DNA of 64,000 nt from UBA6168 sp039819485 (GTDB lineage: Bacteria > Bacteroidota > Bacteroidia > Chitinophagales > Saprospiraceae). A model generated the notes under the pieces. The model was not told the DNA's origin, searched no databases, and was given only the letters and a program-made list of their open reading frames with translations. The stretch is taken from positions 1-64,000 of the forward strand of contig JBCBRY010000015.1 in the NCBI GenBank assembly GCA_039819485.1. Reading direction: 5' to 3'. Positions 1-9,503 of the stretch are shown piece after piece (the stretch's first letter is position 1; each line of letters opens with the position of its first letter). Both the position numbers and the translations under genes were made by a program.

Positions 1-1
1 C

Positions 2-595
2 ATTAAATTAAAAGAAATAAAAAAAGCAAGGGCGAAAAACATGCTGTTCACCCTTTTGTTTTTACAATTTATTTACGGCTTTTTTATTTCCAATATTTTT
101 ATGTTAAAAAGGTTTGAACCGGGCGTAGAAAAATCGTTTGTGCAAGAAGTAAAAGTCGCACTTGCTGATAAAAATAAAATGGGAGCGGCCATCACCAATA
201 TAGCAAAATACAGCCCAACAGGCTATGACATGACGGCATATATTGAAGCAGATCCCAGGATATGTTTTTTCTGTAATTTTTTAAAACACGTCGGCGCCGG
301 TTATTGGGCCAACCAAATTTCCACCCCGCCATCACTGGAAAATTTAAGAAACAAAGGCAGCGCAACAGCCGTCCGTCTATCGCCTTTTTTTAGCTATATC
401 CAACAATTGAAAGGAGAAAATAAATACAGCACCTACGAAGATGCCCAATTGGGTTTTATTAGAAAATATAAAGTGGATTTTGTAATTGTAGAAAAAGGCG
501 CACCTATTCCTCCAGGCATTTTAAAAATCAGCAAAGAAATAATCGAAGATCCTTATTCAAAAACAAAGCTGATTATTTTAGACAACAAACAATAG
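2..595 (+). CDS. C-terminal part of a polytopic membrane protein (5' truncated by window edge)
   Basis: The frame is open to the left edge, so the gene starts outside the window; the ATG at 41 is probably internal because sense codons continue upstream of it. The visible part has one strongly hydrophobic helix (about residues 14-35 of the fragment, rich in F, L and I), followed by about 150 residues of soluble sequence. That shape, with the motif FIRKYKVDFVIVEKGAP near the end, resembles the soluble C-terminal part of glycosyltransferase-39-like or O-antigen-type membrane proteins in Bacteroidota, but no catalytic motif lies inside the window. Function is therefore not assigned. The gene ends at TAG 593-595 and converges on the SprF-like gene. 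Confidence 0.6.
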   Translation: MKLKEIKKARAKNMLFTLLFLQFIYGFFISNIFMLKRFEPGVEKSFVQEVKVALADKNKMGAAITNIAKYSPTGYDMTAYIEADPRICFFCNFLKHVGAGYWANQISTPPSLENLRNKGSATAVRLSPFFSYIQQLKGENKYSTYEDAQLGFIRKYKVDFVIVEKGAPIPPGILKISKEIIEDPYSKTKLIILDNKQ

Positions 596-599
596 TTTC

Positions 600-701
600 T
601 GTCTAAATTCTGTTTTGCCTTCCTTTTAAACTCTGCGTAATTTTTTAATTTAATTTTTTTTTACGCAGCGTTTCGCAGATCAATAAACAGCGTTTAGGCA
701 G
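600..701. repeat. Nested inverted repeat between convergent genes
   Basis: The inner stem CTGCGTAA/TTACGCAG encloses an A/T-rich loop. An outer pair of arms at about 600-618 and 683-701 (CTGTCTAAATTCTGTTT-like against AAACAGCGTTTAGGCAG) matches with three mismatches. It occupies the whole gap between two converging genes, where a bidirectional terminator is expected. It belongs to the GCAGAG/CTCTGCG word family seen again at 16946, 51063 and 57415. Confidence 0.6.
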
Positions 702-719
702 AGAGGAATTAGTTTTCAA

Positions 720-1670
720 CTACCTAAAAAATCTTGGATGGTTCACATTTTCCCCGTCTGTTAAAAAACAGTAGCCTACCAGTAATTCAAATGTCCCCGA
801 ATTCTGCTGCTGCAAACCATTGATGGACAAATCATAAGCAAAGCCTGCGTTCAGTCGTTGATTGATCTGATATTGCGCCATTAGAGACAACGCATCGCCA
901 GCAGAAGCGAGCTTTGACTGTCCCCAGCGAAGGGTAGCACCTGTCCACAAACGGCTGTTTTCTAAAAACCCCATACTGAAATGGAGGTCAAAATTTGGTG
1001 GAGCATTCTCCAGGATTCTCGCAGCAAAAGCGGGGCGTAGCCGGAAGTCTGCCGTGACCGGCAGCACCCAACCCGCATTCACAAAAAGGTGGGGGGTTGT
1101 ACCTGAAAAATCATCCACGATACCTTGATATTTTTTGGTAAAACTTTTTTCCAAAATATATGGCACGGACACCCCGGCAAAAAATTGATCATTCTCAAAA
1201 TGCATCCCGGCCCCTACATTAAACAGTGGAACTGACATATTTTCTCCTGCCGTCGGATCAGAACGCTGGGTAATGGTTTCAGCCTGGCCCCAGTCCGTCC
1301 GCTGATGGCGGTAACTGCCCTGCATACCGATCCCCAATGTACCGTTGCCAAAATGTAGTCGGTACGCATATGCAGCATTAATATAAGTGCCGTTAAAAAA
1401 TCCAATCTGGTCATTGATAACGGTCAGTCCCAGCCCTACCCGATTGGCGAAAACCGGTGCATCGAAAGTGATCGCCTGTGATGTGGGCGCCCCCTCCAGG
1501 CCAATCCATTGTTGCCGGTGAATGGCAGAAAGACAAGCTACTTCCTGGCTGCCCACCGCGCCGGGATTGGCGATCGTTTTTTGCGAAAAAAATTGGGAAA
1601 ACAGTACTTCCTGCTGCGCATGAACCGTCAGTGAAAAAGCAATAAACAATATGGTGTATAATTGTCTCAT
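720..1670 (-). CDS. PorP/SprF family type IX secretion system outer-membrane protein
   Basis: This is a 316-residue outer-membrane beta-barrel protein of the PorP/SprF family. The start is the ATG at 1670, giving the signal peptide MRQLYTILFIAFSLTVHAQ; an upstream in-frame start would add 29 arginine/cysteine-rich residues with no signal sequence. The mature N-terminus QEVLFSQFFSQKTIANPG carries the family hallmark of an early QY/FF...NPA/G segment, and alternating beta strands follow to the end. The gene lies 160 bp downstream of a giant T9SS substrate with a gliding-type C-terminal domain, in the same direction. This is the SprB-SprF arrangement of Flavobacterium, where the SprF-like partner helps a specific type-B CTD cargo reach the cell surface. 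The role for this pair is inferred from family and context. Confidence 0.88.
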   Translation of the reverse strand: MRQLYTILFIAFSLTVHAQQEVLFSQFFSQKTIANPGAVGSQEVACLSAIHRQQWIGLEGAPTSQAITFDAPVFANRVGLGLTVINDQIGFFNGTYINAAYAYRLHFGNGTLGIGMQGSYRHQRTDWGQAETITQRSDPTAGENMSVPLFNVGAGMHFENDQFFAGVSVPYILEKSFTKKYQGIVDDFSGTTPHLFVNAGWVLPVTADFRLRPAFAARILENAPPNFDLHFSMGFLENSRLWTGATLRWGQSKLASAGDALSLMAQYQINQRLNAGFAYDLSINGLQQQNSGTFELLVGYCFLTDGENVNHPRFFR

Positions 1671-1830
1671 AGAAATATTTGTAAAGAGGTTCTCTTTGTC
1701 CCGGCCAGCGCCCGAATCGCTCCGCAGCGCCGGACAAAGGCCACAACCAGCAGGCACCGAATTGCTAAATTTTTAAAACTTAGTCAATCTAAAAACCGGT
1801 TTTTCAACTATTAAAACCGCCTCTTAAAAA

Positions 1831-4800
1831 TTACCGAATCACCGCTACATAACCACTCAGCACCGTTCGCCCTTCATCATTTAGCGACAGCTGATAAAAA
1901 TATGTACCCACCGGCAACTGCTCGCCATCGTAAGTGCCGCCCCAGTCATTCTGGTAATTTGGGTTTTGGTAAACGGTCGTTCCATAGCGATTGAAAACAA
2001 CCAATTCACTGCCCTCAAAAACGGCCGCACAGGGCACCACAAACACGTCATTTTCACCATCGTTGTTGGGGGAGATCAAGTTGGGCACAAAACAATCGGA
2101 TGCGTCGGTATTGGTACTTTCAATCAGCAGCTGTACCGTGGCCGAATGACAAACATCCGGACAAGTCATGGAGCAGATTTCATATTTAAATTCATCCTCG
2201 CCAAACACATTTGGATAAGGCCGGTAAACAGCCATCCCGTCCGCGTCTATTTTCAGTTCTCCTTTTTTAGGCAATTCAGCAACCTGAATATCCCAGCCAT
2301 TGGCCGCTATCGCATCATTGGCCAACAAGTCGACGAAGGCGACGGTATCGGTCAGGCCCAAGGTGGCCATATCAGGCTGTGCAGTTATTTTTTCATAAAA
2401 AACCGACGTTGTATCAGCGCTGAAATAATTACAGACGGGCTGGTCGATCGACCAAACAAAAAGATTTTCACCTGGCACCAGGTCATCAATCGAGGTACCG
2501 GGCTCGTTGGGCTGAACAATTGTGGCGCTATTCAAAGAAGACCATAAACCTGTGCCAATACTTGGCTCATTCGCCAGCAGGGAAACCAACTCGTTTTCAT
2601 CGCAGACAATTTGTTCATCGCCCGCAAACGCCTCCACTATTTCAGTCGAAACCACCTGCAGGTCAAACCATTGCGAGGCATCTGATTGACAGCCATCCAC
2701 ATCGACAACTGCGTAATAACTGCCCGACTGCCCGGCCACTATTTGCGAAAGCGTAAACATGGGCGTGGTGCCCGTCTCGATCAGCACATTGTTTTGGGTA
2801 AAATAAAACTGGTAGACAGCGTTTGGCTCGTCGTTCAAAACTTCGACAACAGCGTCGAAGCCGACACATACTTCGGCTGCGCCTGCCAACACTGGCGGAG
2901 CTGGTTTAGGTTTTACAAAAACAGTGGTTGAAGTAGTCAACAAATTGGTGCAGCTGGGATGGTTTATTTCAACGAGGTAGCTACCAGCTGCATTAAGGCC
3001 TGCATCTGTCAGTACTGGAGAATTACCCGTTTCTTCAAAACCTGCCGGCCCAAACCAATGATAGGTAGCTCCGGGAATCCAGGTTGCCTCTAAAAACACA
3101 TCCCCACCTTCGCAAACAGGTTCGTCGACAGTAGTTGAATTGTCGGCGGTCACATTTGAGCCGATGCCCAGTACCGTCACCTGTTGTAAATTGGAGGCCG
3201 GTGGTTCGCAGCCGTCCACATTCGCTACTGCATAATAATTACCTGATTGGACAGGGGTCAGGTCATTGATAAAATAAGTCGGAACGCTGGTTGAGGCTAA
3301 GAGTACCTCGCCGTTTCCGTCATCAAAATACCATTTGTACAGCACATTATTGCCAGGGTAACCCGTGGCGTCCAACTGCAAGTGCTCCCCTTCGCAAAGC
3401 AAATTAGAAGTTACGGAAACGACCGGCGGATCGGGCATTTCTATAAAATCCACCACGACGGACTGAGCCGAGGACAAACAACCTGTGCTCGACTCCAATT
3501 GCAGGGTGTAAGCACCTTCCCCCTGGGCCTGCAACACGCCGAGGTTCACGACAAAGGGTTCAGAGGCATCGGCCATGTTCGTAAACAGAAAGCCGTTCGG
3601 TCCCGTCCAGGTATAGCGTACTTCACCGGAAATATTGCCTCCAACAGAGCCGGACAACTCGACGACGGTACCTTCACAATAGCTTCCACCTCCAATCAAA
3701 TCGGCAATAATTGGTTGTGGATGTGTAAAAACAAGGGTGGTGTCTGCTGCCTCCGCATCGCAGCCAATCGTTTGTACCGTCAGTTCAAATTCGGTGGTAT
3801 CCATTAAGGAAAGCTGCGGGTTTTGTTCAAAAGAAACTATTTGAGGGTTTCCGATTTGCCGCCAGGCATAAGTCGCATTATCGACCGGAGCAGCAAAGAG
3901 TTGTACTTGATCACCGGGACAGACCGATCCGCTGTTTTCAGCATCGGCGACCGGCATGGGTTTTATTTCTACCGGAATTGGGTCCGACAGTTCAGATTCG
4001 CAACCGTTCACATTTTTCTTCACTAAAAAAGGTGGGATCGCCATTGGGTCATCGGTAGCCAATTCGAGCATTTCACTGCCGTTGCCAACTGGATCGCCCA
4101 GGCCATTCACCCATTCGTAAAAAACCGTCCCCAGGAGGGTAGGATTTTGTACGACGAGGACTAGTTCGTCTTCCGGGCACACGGGACTATTCGTAGCTAC
4201 GTGTGGGGCATCCGGCACCGGTAGTATGCCATCGACGATTACCGACTCGGAAGCGGTGCAGCCATTGTCGCCAGTGACTGTCAGCGAATAGGTGCCTACA
4301 TCGTCGAACTCCGTATTATATATCACCGGGCTCTGGGCAGTGGAATTGAACCCATTGGGCCCTGTCCATGCCCACCCTGCGATGCTATTGCTGTTTGACA
4401 AAAACTGTAAAGTTGCTCCTTCACAAGGGAAAGTAAGGATAAAATCAGGCGACACCTCCGGTAGCGGCAACACCTCGACCAACAAATCAGCCGACTCTAC
4501 AGTGCAGGCGTCTACCTGTACCTCAAGGTGATACAGACCGGCATCGTTGGCCTGCATAGCATCAAGGTTGAGCTGACTGGAAGTTGCGCCGTTGATCTGT
4601 GAACCATTTTTAAACCAACTGTAGGATACCTGAGCGTTTGTATAAGGAATGACCGACAACACCAAATCCTCTCCCGGACAGACGTCCCCGGTACTTTGAA
4701 TGTTGGGCGTTGCCACCGCATCCACCACACCTGTTATCTCAAACGGGTTTACCGCCGTGCAGCCATGTATATTGGTCACTTTTAGTTGATAACTGCCGTT

Positions 4801-7047
4801 GCTCATCGCATTGGCATTTGAAATGGTCGGGTTTTCAATTTGCGAAATAAAACCATTCGTTCCTGTCCACTCATAAGTCAGACCGATACCGGAAGCATTG
4901 GCTGTTAAAAGAATGTCTTCAGGCGAGCAGTCGGCAGCCAACTGGTAATCGAAAACAGGAAATGCCGACGGTTTCGGATGTAAGGCAACAGTCGTCACGG
5001 CCCTATTTTCGGACTCGCACCCCTCCAATTCAACGGACAGCTCAAACTTGATTTCGGAGGTTACATTCGAAAGTACTGGTTGTGGGTCGAACGAAAAAAT
5101 AGAAGAGTCGCCGGCAATCCGCCACTGGTAAATGGCTCCCGCCAAAGGCACTGCCGATAGCTGTGCATCTTTTCCTAAACAAACCGGACCGTCATTGGCA
5201 GCTAATGCCACTGGGCGCTCTTTGATCGTAAGTTCATTGGCAGCGCTTTCCACCGTGCAGCCATTCGAATCGGTCAGCCTTATTTTCCAGTCACCTGCCA
5301 AATAGGCGGGATGACCTTTTGGTAAAATGGTTGTATCATTCTGGGTAGTCAGCCCAGGCAAGGCGAGTGTAACGGCACTTTGCCCGGCGGGTCCGATCCA
5401 TTCGTATTTTTCACCTGCGACGTCTGTAGTCAGGATCAGCGGTTCACCGTCGCAGACGGGGGCATTGCTGATGAGGGTCGGCACATCGGCTGGGCGGACC
5501 ACCTCCAACTCAGCAGTTGCCGTGGCCGCATCGCAGCCCGGCACATTGACTGTCAGAGAGTAAGTCCCCGTCTGGAAAGCATTGATGTTGAAGAGTACCG
5601 GATCAGCAATGGCCGCTGAAAAACCCAGCGGTCCCGACCAGCTGTAGTCAGTACTCAAGGGCATGTTCAGGGGGGACAAAACCTGCATGGCAAGATCGTC
5701 TCCTTCACAGGCCTTCGGAGGTACTTCCAATTGCAAATCAATCTGGGTTCTTTCCTCCAGCACGACGGGAGGAGCAGCCACTACAACTGGACATCCATAA
5801 TACTGGCCCAAAACCACGGGTTGGTACGTGCCAATTGTCAGGTTATTGAAAAAGGGAGAAGATTGCCAGTTTTGTCCGGCATCAATGCTGTAGATAAGGC
5901 TGTCGGCGCCTTCGGCAATCAGTTCAATCGATCCGTCGGTCTGCCCCAGGCATAATACCGGGCCAACGGTGACAACTTCGTTCAGGGAAAGCACATCCGC
6001 CGTAAACAAACATCCCAGACAGGGAACAGCTCCATCTCCCAAAATACAAACCGGCTGCGGGAAAGCGGCATTTTCCATCTGCACCTGCTGGACAACAATG
6101 GCATTTTGTGAGTTGGGGGGAAAAAATGGATCACCCAAATTTTCAACTAAAAATATAGAATCCCCCTGACAACTCCCTCCATTCCCAAACTGCAACAACG
6201 GAATTGTTTCACCTGCGGTCAGGAGCATTGGTTGGCCACCAATACCAGCCATATTGATCGCGATGTAGTCAAAACCAGGCTCTTCCAAAGGGGCATCAAA
6301 ACGCATAACTCCCGAAAATGCCAGGTCGTTGGACTGGAGGTTAGCAAGGCCATGCATTTGAAAAAAATTGGTGGGAACTTTCAGTCCTACTTTCAACGAC
6401 CGAACAGCAGACGGCACGGGCAAATTATTGCCAGCAGAAAGATTGACTTGATAAAAACCGTTTGGCAATAGCTTTATTTCATAAAACAGCCCACAGTCCA
6501 GATAAGCCATGCAATCGGCCTGCCCCAAATCATAATTGCCTGCATATGCCTCACCGCCTGCACCTTCTACTAAAAAACTTTGACGAACCGCCGCCCCGAG
6601 AGGGCTGTAAAGTGCAAAAGGATCGCTGGAAACGTCCACCAGTGCAAACGCACCAGCACAGCTTCGACCATTTTCAAATGAAAAAAGCGGCATTTCCACA
6701 CCACTCAAAAAAACAGAGTCGGCAACCGAGCCGATCATTTCAAAAATGAAATAATCCGCTCCTGCATTCTCCGGAGGTTGTTCTATTTCGCCAGTCAGTT
6801 GCCACTGGCCAAGATGATTTTGCAAATTGCTGACTGCCAACCCGTTGGCCGGCACCACTATGGCTACCCTACCCCCATAGACTAAATTATTGAGCGGGGG
6901 CAGCCAGTCACTTTGGGGCTTCACAAAGGCAGTGTACGTTTTGCCATCAGGCTGTACACGCAGATGGAATTCAGCTTGTGCTGAAAGCCATTTTCCAACA
7001 AAGAAGAAAAGGGAAAGTATCAGTAAGTATCGTCGGTGTGTAGACAT
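1831..7047 (-). CDS. Giant Ig/PKD-like surface adhesin with gliding-type (type B) T9SS C-terminal domain
   Basis: The protein has 1738 residues and starts with a signal peptide (about residues 1-24, ending LSAQA). Two related segments of about 170 residues follow (LRVQPDGKTY... and IKLLPNGFYQ...). Next come about twelve Ig/PKD-like modules, each with a core such as YSWSGPLGF, a GTYSLTV-like strand and a conserved GC near the end, spanning roughly residues 430-1530. A further PKD-like module, a cadherin/VCBS-like domain (VFGEDEFKYEICSM) and the C-terminal domain FVPNLISPNNDGENDVF...PVGTYFYQL follow. That last domain is the type-B, gliding-motility-associated T9SS sorting signal. The many cysteines, roughly one pair per module, suggest disulfide-stabilised extracellular modules. 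A role in adhesion, gliding or surface binding is likely; the ligand is unknown. It is transcribed ahead of the SprF-like gene. Confidence 0.88.
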   Translation of the reverse strand: MSTHRRYLLILSLFFFVGKWLSAQAEFHLRVQPDGKTYTAFVKPQSDWLPPLNNLVYGGRVAIVVPANGLAVSNLQNHLGQWQLTGEIEQPPENAGADYFIFEMIGSVADSVFLSGVEMPLFSFENGRSCAGAFALVDVSSDPFALYSPLGAAVRQSFLVEGAGGEAYAGNYDLGQADCMAYLDCGLFYEIKLLPNGFYQVNLSAGNNLPVPSAVRSLKVGLKVPTNFFQMHGLANLQSNDLAFSGVMRFDAPLEEPGFDYIAINMAGIGGQPMLLTAGETIPLLQFGNGGSCQGDSIFLVENLGDPFFPPNSQNAIVVQQVQMENAAFPQPVCILGDGAVPCLGCLFTADVLSLNEVVTVGPVLCLGQTDGSIELIAEGADSLIYSIDAGQNWQSSPFFNNLTIGTYQPVVLGQYYGCPVVVAAPPVVLEERTQIDLQLEVPPKACEGDDLAMQVLSPLNMPLSTDYSWSGPLGFSAAIADPVLFNINAFQTGTYSLTVNVPGCDAATATAELEVVRPADVPTLISNAPVCDGEPLILTTDVAGEKYEWIGPAGQSAVTLALPGLTTQNDTTILPKGHPAYLAGDWKIRLTDSNGCTVESAANELTIKERPVALAANDGPVCLGKDAQLSAVPLAGAIYQWRIAGDSSIFSFDPQPVLSNVTSEIKFELSVELEGCESENRAVTTVALHPKPSAFPVFDYQLAADCSPEDILLTANASGIGLTYEWTGTNGFISQIENPTISNANAMSNGSYQLKVTNIHGCTAVNPFEITGVVDAVATPNIQSTGDVCPGEDLVLSVIPYTNAQVSYSWFKNGSQINGATSSQLNLDAMQANDAGLYHLEVQVDACTVESADLLVEVLPLPEVSPDFILTFPCEGATLQFLSNSNSIAGWAWTGPNGFNSTAQSPVIYNTEFDDVGTYSLTVTGDNGCTASESVIVDGILPVPDAPHVATNSPVCPEDELVLVVQNPTLLGTVFYEWVNGLGDPVGNGSEMLELATDDPMAIPPFLVKKNVNGCESELSDPIPVEIKPMPVADAENSGSVCPGDQVQLFAAPVDNATYAWRQIGNPQIVSFEQNPQLSLMDTTEFELTVQTIGCDAEAADTTLVFTHPQPIIADLIGGGSYCEGTVVELSGSVGGNISGEVRYTWTGPNGFLFTNMADASEPFVVNLGVLQAQGEGAYTLQLESSTGCLSSAQSVVVDFIEMPDPPVVSVTSNLLCEGEHLQLDATGYPGNNVLYKWYFDDGNGEVLLASTSVPTYFINDLTPVQSGNYYAVANVDGCEPPASNLQQVTVLGIGSNVTADNSTTVDEPVCEGGDVFLEATWIPGATYHWFGPAGFEETGNSPVLTDAGLNAAGSYLVEINHPSCTNLLTTSTTVFVKPKPAPPVLAGAAEVCVGFDAVVEVLNDEPNAVYQFYFTQNNVLIETGTTPMFTLSQIVAGQSGSYYAVVDVDGCQSDASQWFDLQVVSTEIVEAFAGDEQIVCDENELVSLLANEPSIGTGLWSSLNSATIVQPNEPGTSIDDLVPGENLFVWSIDQPVCNYFSADTTSVFYEKITAQPDMATLGLTDTVAFVDLLANDAIAANGWDIQVAELPKKGELKIDADGMAVYRPYPNVFGEDEFKYEICSMTCPDVCHSATVQLLIESTNTDASDCFVPNLISPNNDGENDVFVVPCAAVFEGSELVVFNRYGTTVYQNPNYQNDWGGTYDGEQLPVGTYFYQLSLNDEGRTVLSGYVAVIR

Positions 7048-7061
7048 CTATCTCAGTATGC

Positions 7062-7284
7062 TATTTACAGTAGGCAAGCAGCAAAGTAGGCGAGCAGGCA
7101 ATGCGGGCAAGCAGGCAAGTAGCGAAGTAGGCAAGTAAATAGTCGCATGAACACAGAGGACATTCAATTAATCGATCTCGTTGAATCAATTACTGAGCAG
7201 TAATATGTGCGCTGTTTACTTGCCGACTGCATACTTGCTTACTTGTATACTTGCATACTGCTTACTTGCATACTGCCGACTGAT
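7062..7284. repeat. Short-word inverted repeat arms upstream of the adhesin gene
   Basis: The gap 7048-7711 holds no supported gene. Positions 7062-7140 are built from degenerate 7-8-mers of the type GCAAGTAG/GCAAGCAG. Positions 7208-7284 are built from the complementary word TACTTGCA/TACTGCT. The two arms, separated by about 67 nt, can pair imperfectly in many registers. The array lies 5' of the adhesin start. From 7285 to 7627 I see nothing further that I can support. Confidence 0.65.
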
Positions 7285-7627
7285 CAATGCCTTTACCGAC
7301 AAAAGAAAGTTGGTTCTTAATCTAAAAATTAATGGTGTTTTAGAATTGGAAAGACTAAGGGTCTTAGGCGACCATGGGATTACATTGTAATTGATTCTTG
7401 AAGCAATAAATATGCCGGAGAAACAAATATAAAATATTTTTAATGTGAAAATTTATTTTCTCCTTTGTGCCCAAGATATCATCTACCTGCTAAGCGAATT
7501 TGGTGACCGAAACAACCACTATTCCCTCCTTGATCCAGCTAGGGGCATCTTCGAAACCGGCTGATCAAAGTTTTAATCATTTATCGTTTCCAATTTCACA
7601 ATTTCGATCAATCAGGGTGCTTCCTGT

Positions 7628-7665
7628 AAAAAAAGGCCAGTCCTTGAGCGAATCAAAAACTGGCC
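7628..7665 (-). terminator. Rho-independent terminator of the stress operon
   Basis: Read on the minus strand, a perfect 7-bp stem GGCCAGT/ACTGGCC (7635-7641 with 7659-7665) is followed directly by seven T residues. It lies 46 bp beyond the stop of the last USP gene, so it is the expected end of the minus-strand stress operon. Confidence 0.8.
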
Positions 7666-7711
7666 AACAAATAGCTTAACTCTGATTTATTGCGACTGAT
7701 AAAATCCTAAA

Positions 7712-8614
7712 TTAAACAGACTGCCCGGTGAGTCCGAACTGCCTGTCTTCCATTGCTGGGTTGAGGTTTTGTATGGCGTTTTCGGGAATCGCCAGAATGG
7801 GGGTCGTCAGATGATAGGCCAACGACTTGGTGAAGCTGTACGCAAACAGTTCTTTGAGGAAGTTCCGCTTATGGATCACCATGGCCAGCACGTCCAATTC
7901 CCTTTCTTCTATAAACTGCACAATGGCCTTTTCAAAATGAGTGTGATCCACCACGCTGAAACTCACGTTTTTCAGTCCCATAAAGTTCCGGCTGAATACA
8001 TCCATACGTTGTGTGAGGTCATCCGTGTGTTTCAAATCAATATGCACACAATGGATGGTTGCACTTTGCAGTGCAGGCCAGTTGGCCAACCAATCGAGGG
8101 CCCTCTTTTCTTCTTCCTGGTAATCGGTCGTGAAACCGACGTGATCGATGACGCCGTCGAAAGCTGCTTCAGTGGGAACGGCCAGCACGGGACAAGGAGC
8201 GTTCTCCATGGTCTCTGCCGCCACGCTGCCCAGAAATATTCTTTTAATACCCGACGCTCCGGTCGTGCCCATCACGATCAGGTCGTATTTATCTTTTTTT
8301 GCGGTGGTGACAATATTGTGAATTGCTTCCCCTTCTTTCATCACATGATCGAGCGGAATGCTCGCCAGTCCAGCTTCTTCGGCAATGGAGCGCAGGTGTG
8401 GCACATGATCCTTGTAATTTTCAAACTCCTCCAGGCTCATGGTTTCATAGATCTCCCTTGTCGTTCGTGGCAAATGGCTGCTCTTCAGAGCTGGCAGTTC
8501 GTAACAGTGCAAAGTCGTGATACTTGCGCCAACCTTATTAGCCAACTTCAGTGCATAGATAAATGCGTTGTCAGCAGCGGGGGAGAAATCAGTTGGAAAT
8601 AGTATCTTTTTCAT
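7712..8614 (-). CDS. Tandem-domain universal stress protein (UspA family)
   Basis: This 300-residue cytoplasmic protein carries two Usp folds. The first begins MKKILFPTDFSPAADNAF and contains the complete ATP-binding loop GTTGASGIKRIFLGS (G-x2-G-x9-G-S) followed by CPVLAVP, so it probably binds ATP. The second half (about residues 160-285) lacks a clear copy of that loop, and ends with the family-typical KSLAYHLTTPILAIP. It is the last gene of a minus-strand run of three CBS-pair proteins and two USPs that sits back-to-back with a FixL-like kinase. In many bacteria such USPs belong to the low-oxygen or energy-limitation response; that role here is inferred from the neighbours and from the FNR-like boxes. 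Confidence 0.9.
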   Translation of the reverse strand: MKKILFPTDFSPAADNAFIYALKLANKVGASITTLHCYELPALKSSHLPRTTREIYETMSLEEFENYKDHVPHLRSIAEEAGLASIPLDHVMKEGEAIHNIVTTAKKDKYDLIVMGTTGASGIKRIFLGSVAAETMENAPCPVLAVPTEAAFDGVIDHVGFTTDYQEEEKRALDWLANWPALQSATIHCVHIDLKHTDDLTQRMDVFSRNFMGLKNVSFSVVDHTHFEKAIVQFIEERELDVLAMVIHKRNFLKELFAYSFTKSLAYHLTTPILAIPENAIQNLNPAMEDRQFGLTGQSV

Positions 8615-8773
8615 GGCGCTGTATTTTAAAAGGCTTTATCGGAAATTGGAAAATTGTTCCTCGTTTAAATTTCAGTACAACAGTTTTTTCAGTTCCTTAA
8701 TCTTTATTTTCCAATCTCCAATTTCTAATGTCTAATTGTGCTGATTTACAAACTTGTACCCAGGTTCGACTTT

Positions 8774-8807
8774 GGCGTTAACACCGTTTTGGAACGGTGT
8801 TAACGCC
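8774..8807. repeat. Perfect 15-bp hairpin between CBS and USP genes
   Basis: GGCGTTAACACCGTT at 8774-8788 and its exact complement AACGGTGTTAACGCC at 8793-8807 flank a TTGG loop. No T-run follows on either strand, so it is not a standard intrinsic terminator. It lies between two co-directional genes of the stress operon. A weaker arm pair (GGAAATTGGAAAATTG near 8640 against CAATCTCCAATTTC near 8712) lies in the same 251-nt gap. Confidence 0.75.
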
Positions 8808-8865
8808 GGGGCTGGCCCTAAGTCGATAAATCAGTACATCCAATCTATATAGATTTTTATCCCGA

Positions 8866-9312
8866 TCAAGTCAAAACAGCCGGAGCATCTGCGTACGCGT
8901 AATTCAAAAGGTCGTACGGAGTAATGATTCCCAGAAAGTTCTTTTCCTCGTCGGCTACGGGCAAGGCATGAAAAAGGTTTTCCCTGAAGATGCCCGCAGC
9001 ATATTCGAGCGTATCATCCGGGTTGATCATGGCTACTTGTTTGGTCATTACATCTTTGACCAGCAGTGAGCGCATGATGGCCTTGTTCATCGCCTCTGAG
9101 TTTTTATTATTGAACAAGGTGAAATGATCTTCCAGCATATGAAAATCTGTGCTGCTGACGATCCCCACCACTTTTCCATAATCGACCACCGGCAAATGGT
9201 GAAAAGAATTGGATTTGAACAGGTCCGACACTTTGTCCATGGTATCATTTGATTCTACCGTAATGACATTGGTGGTCATGATCTGGTCGACTTTTGCTTT
9301 TTTATCAAACAT
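8866..9312 (-). CDS. CBS-domain pair protein
   Basis: This protein of 148 residues consists of two CBS domains and little else. Domain 1 begins VDQIMTTNVITVESNDTMDKVSDLF and reaches HHLPVVDYGKVVGIVSSTDF; domain 2 begins VKDVMTKQVAMINPDDTLEYAAGIF and reaches HALPVADEEKNFLGIITPYDLL. CBS pairs (Bateman modules) bind adenine nucleotides and usually regulate partners. No enzyme or channel is attached here, so it must act as a free nucleotide sensor or a partner protein. It is one of three related CBS genes in this operon (the others at 9504 and 11209), which look like successive duplications. Confidence 0.9.
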   Translation of the reverse strand: MFDKKAKVDQIMTTNVITVESNDTMDKVSDLFKSNSFHHLPVVDYGKVVGIVSSTDFHMLEDHFTLFNNKNSEAMNKAIMRSLLVKDVMTKQVAMINPDDTLEYAAGIFRENLFHALPVADEEKNFLGIITPYDLLNYAYADAPAVLT

Positions 9313-9503
9313 GGTATAGATTGTTAATTGCTAATGATGTGAATGACTGGTATGATTATGCTATAAGTTGAAAATCAACCAGGGGAATGGGCCGCTGATG
9401 ACAGATTTATAAAACCTGTAAGACATCATCCCCCGACAACCTGAAACCCAGCAGTGTTCTTTTACCCGTCGTTCGCATCAATGATAAATGATTGATCGGC
9501 ACT

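Noticed and set aside
2..40. Treating the ATG at 41 as the start of a complete small gene
   Set aside because: Sense codons continue to the window edge and the protein starts inside a membrane helix, so truncation is the better reading.
7062..7140. Short regular repeats that could suggest a CRISPR array
   Set aside because: Units are 7-8 nt, degenerate and without spacers of constant length; no cas genes are present.
8774..8807. Calling the perfect hairpin an intrinsic terminator
   Set aside because: No T-run follows on either strand and co-directional genes continue beyond it.
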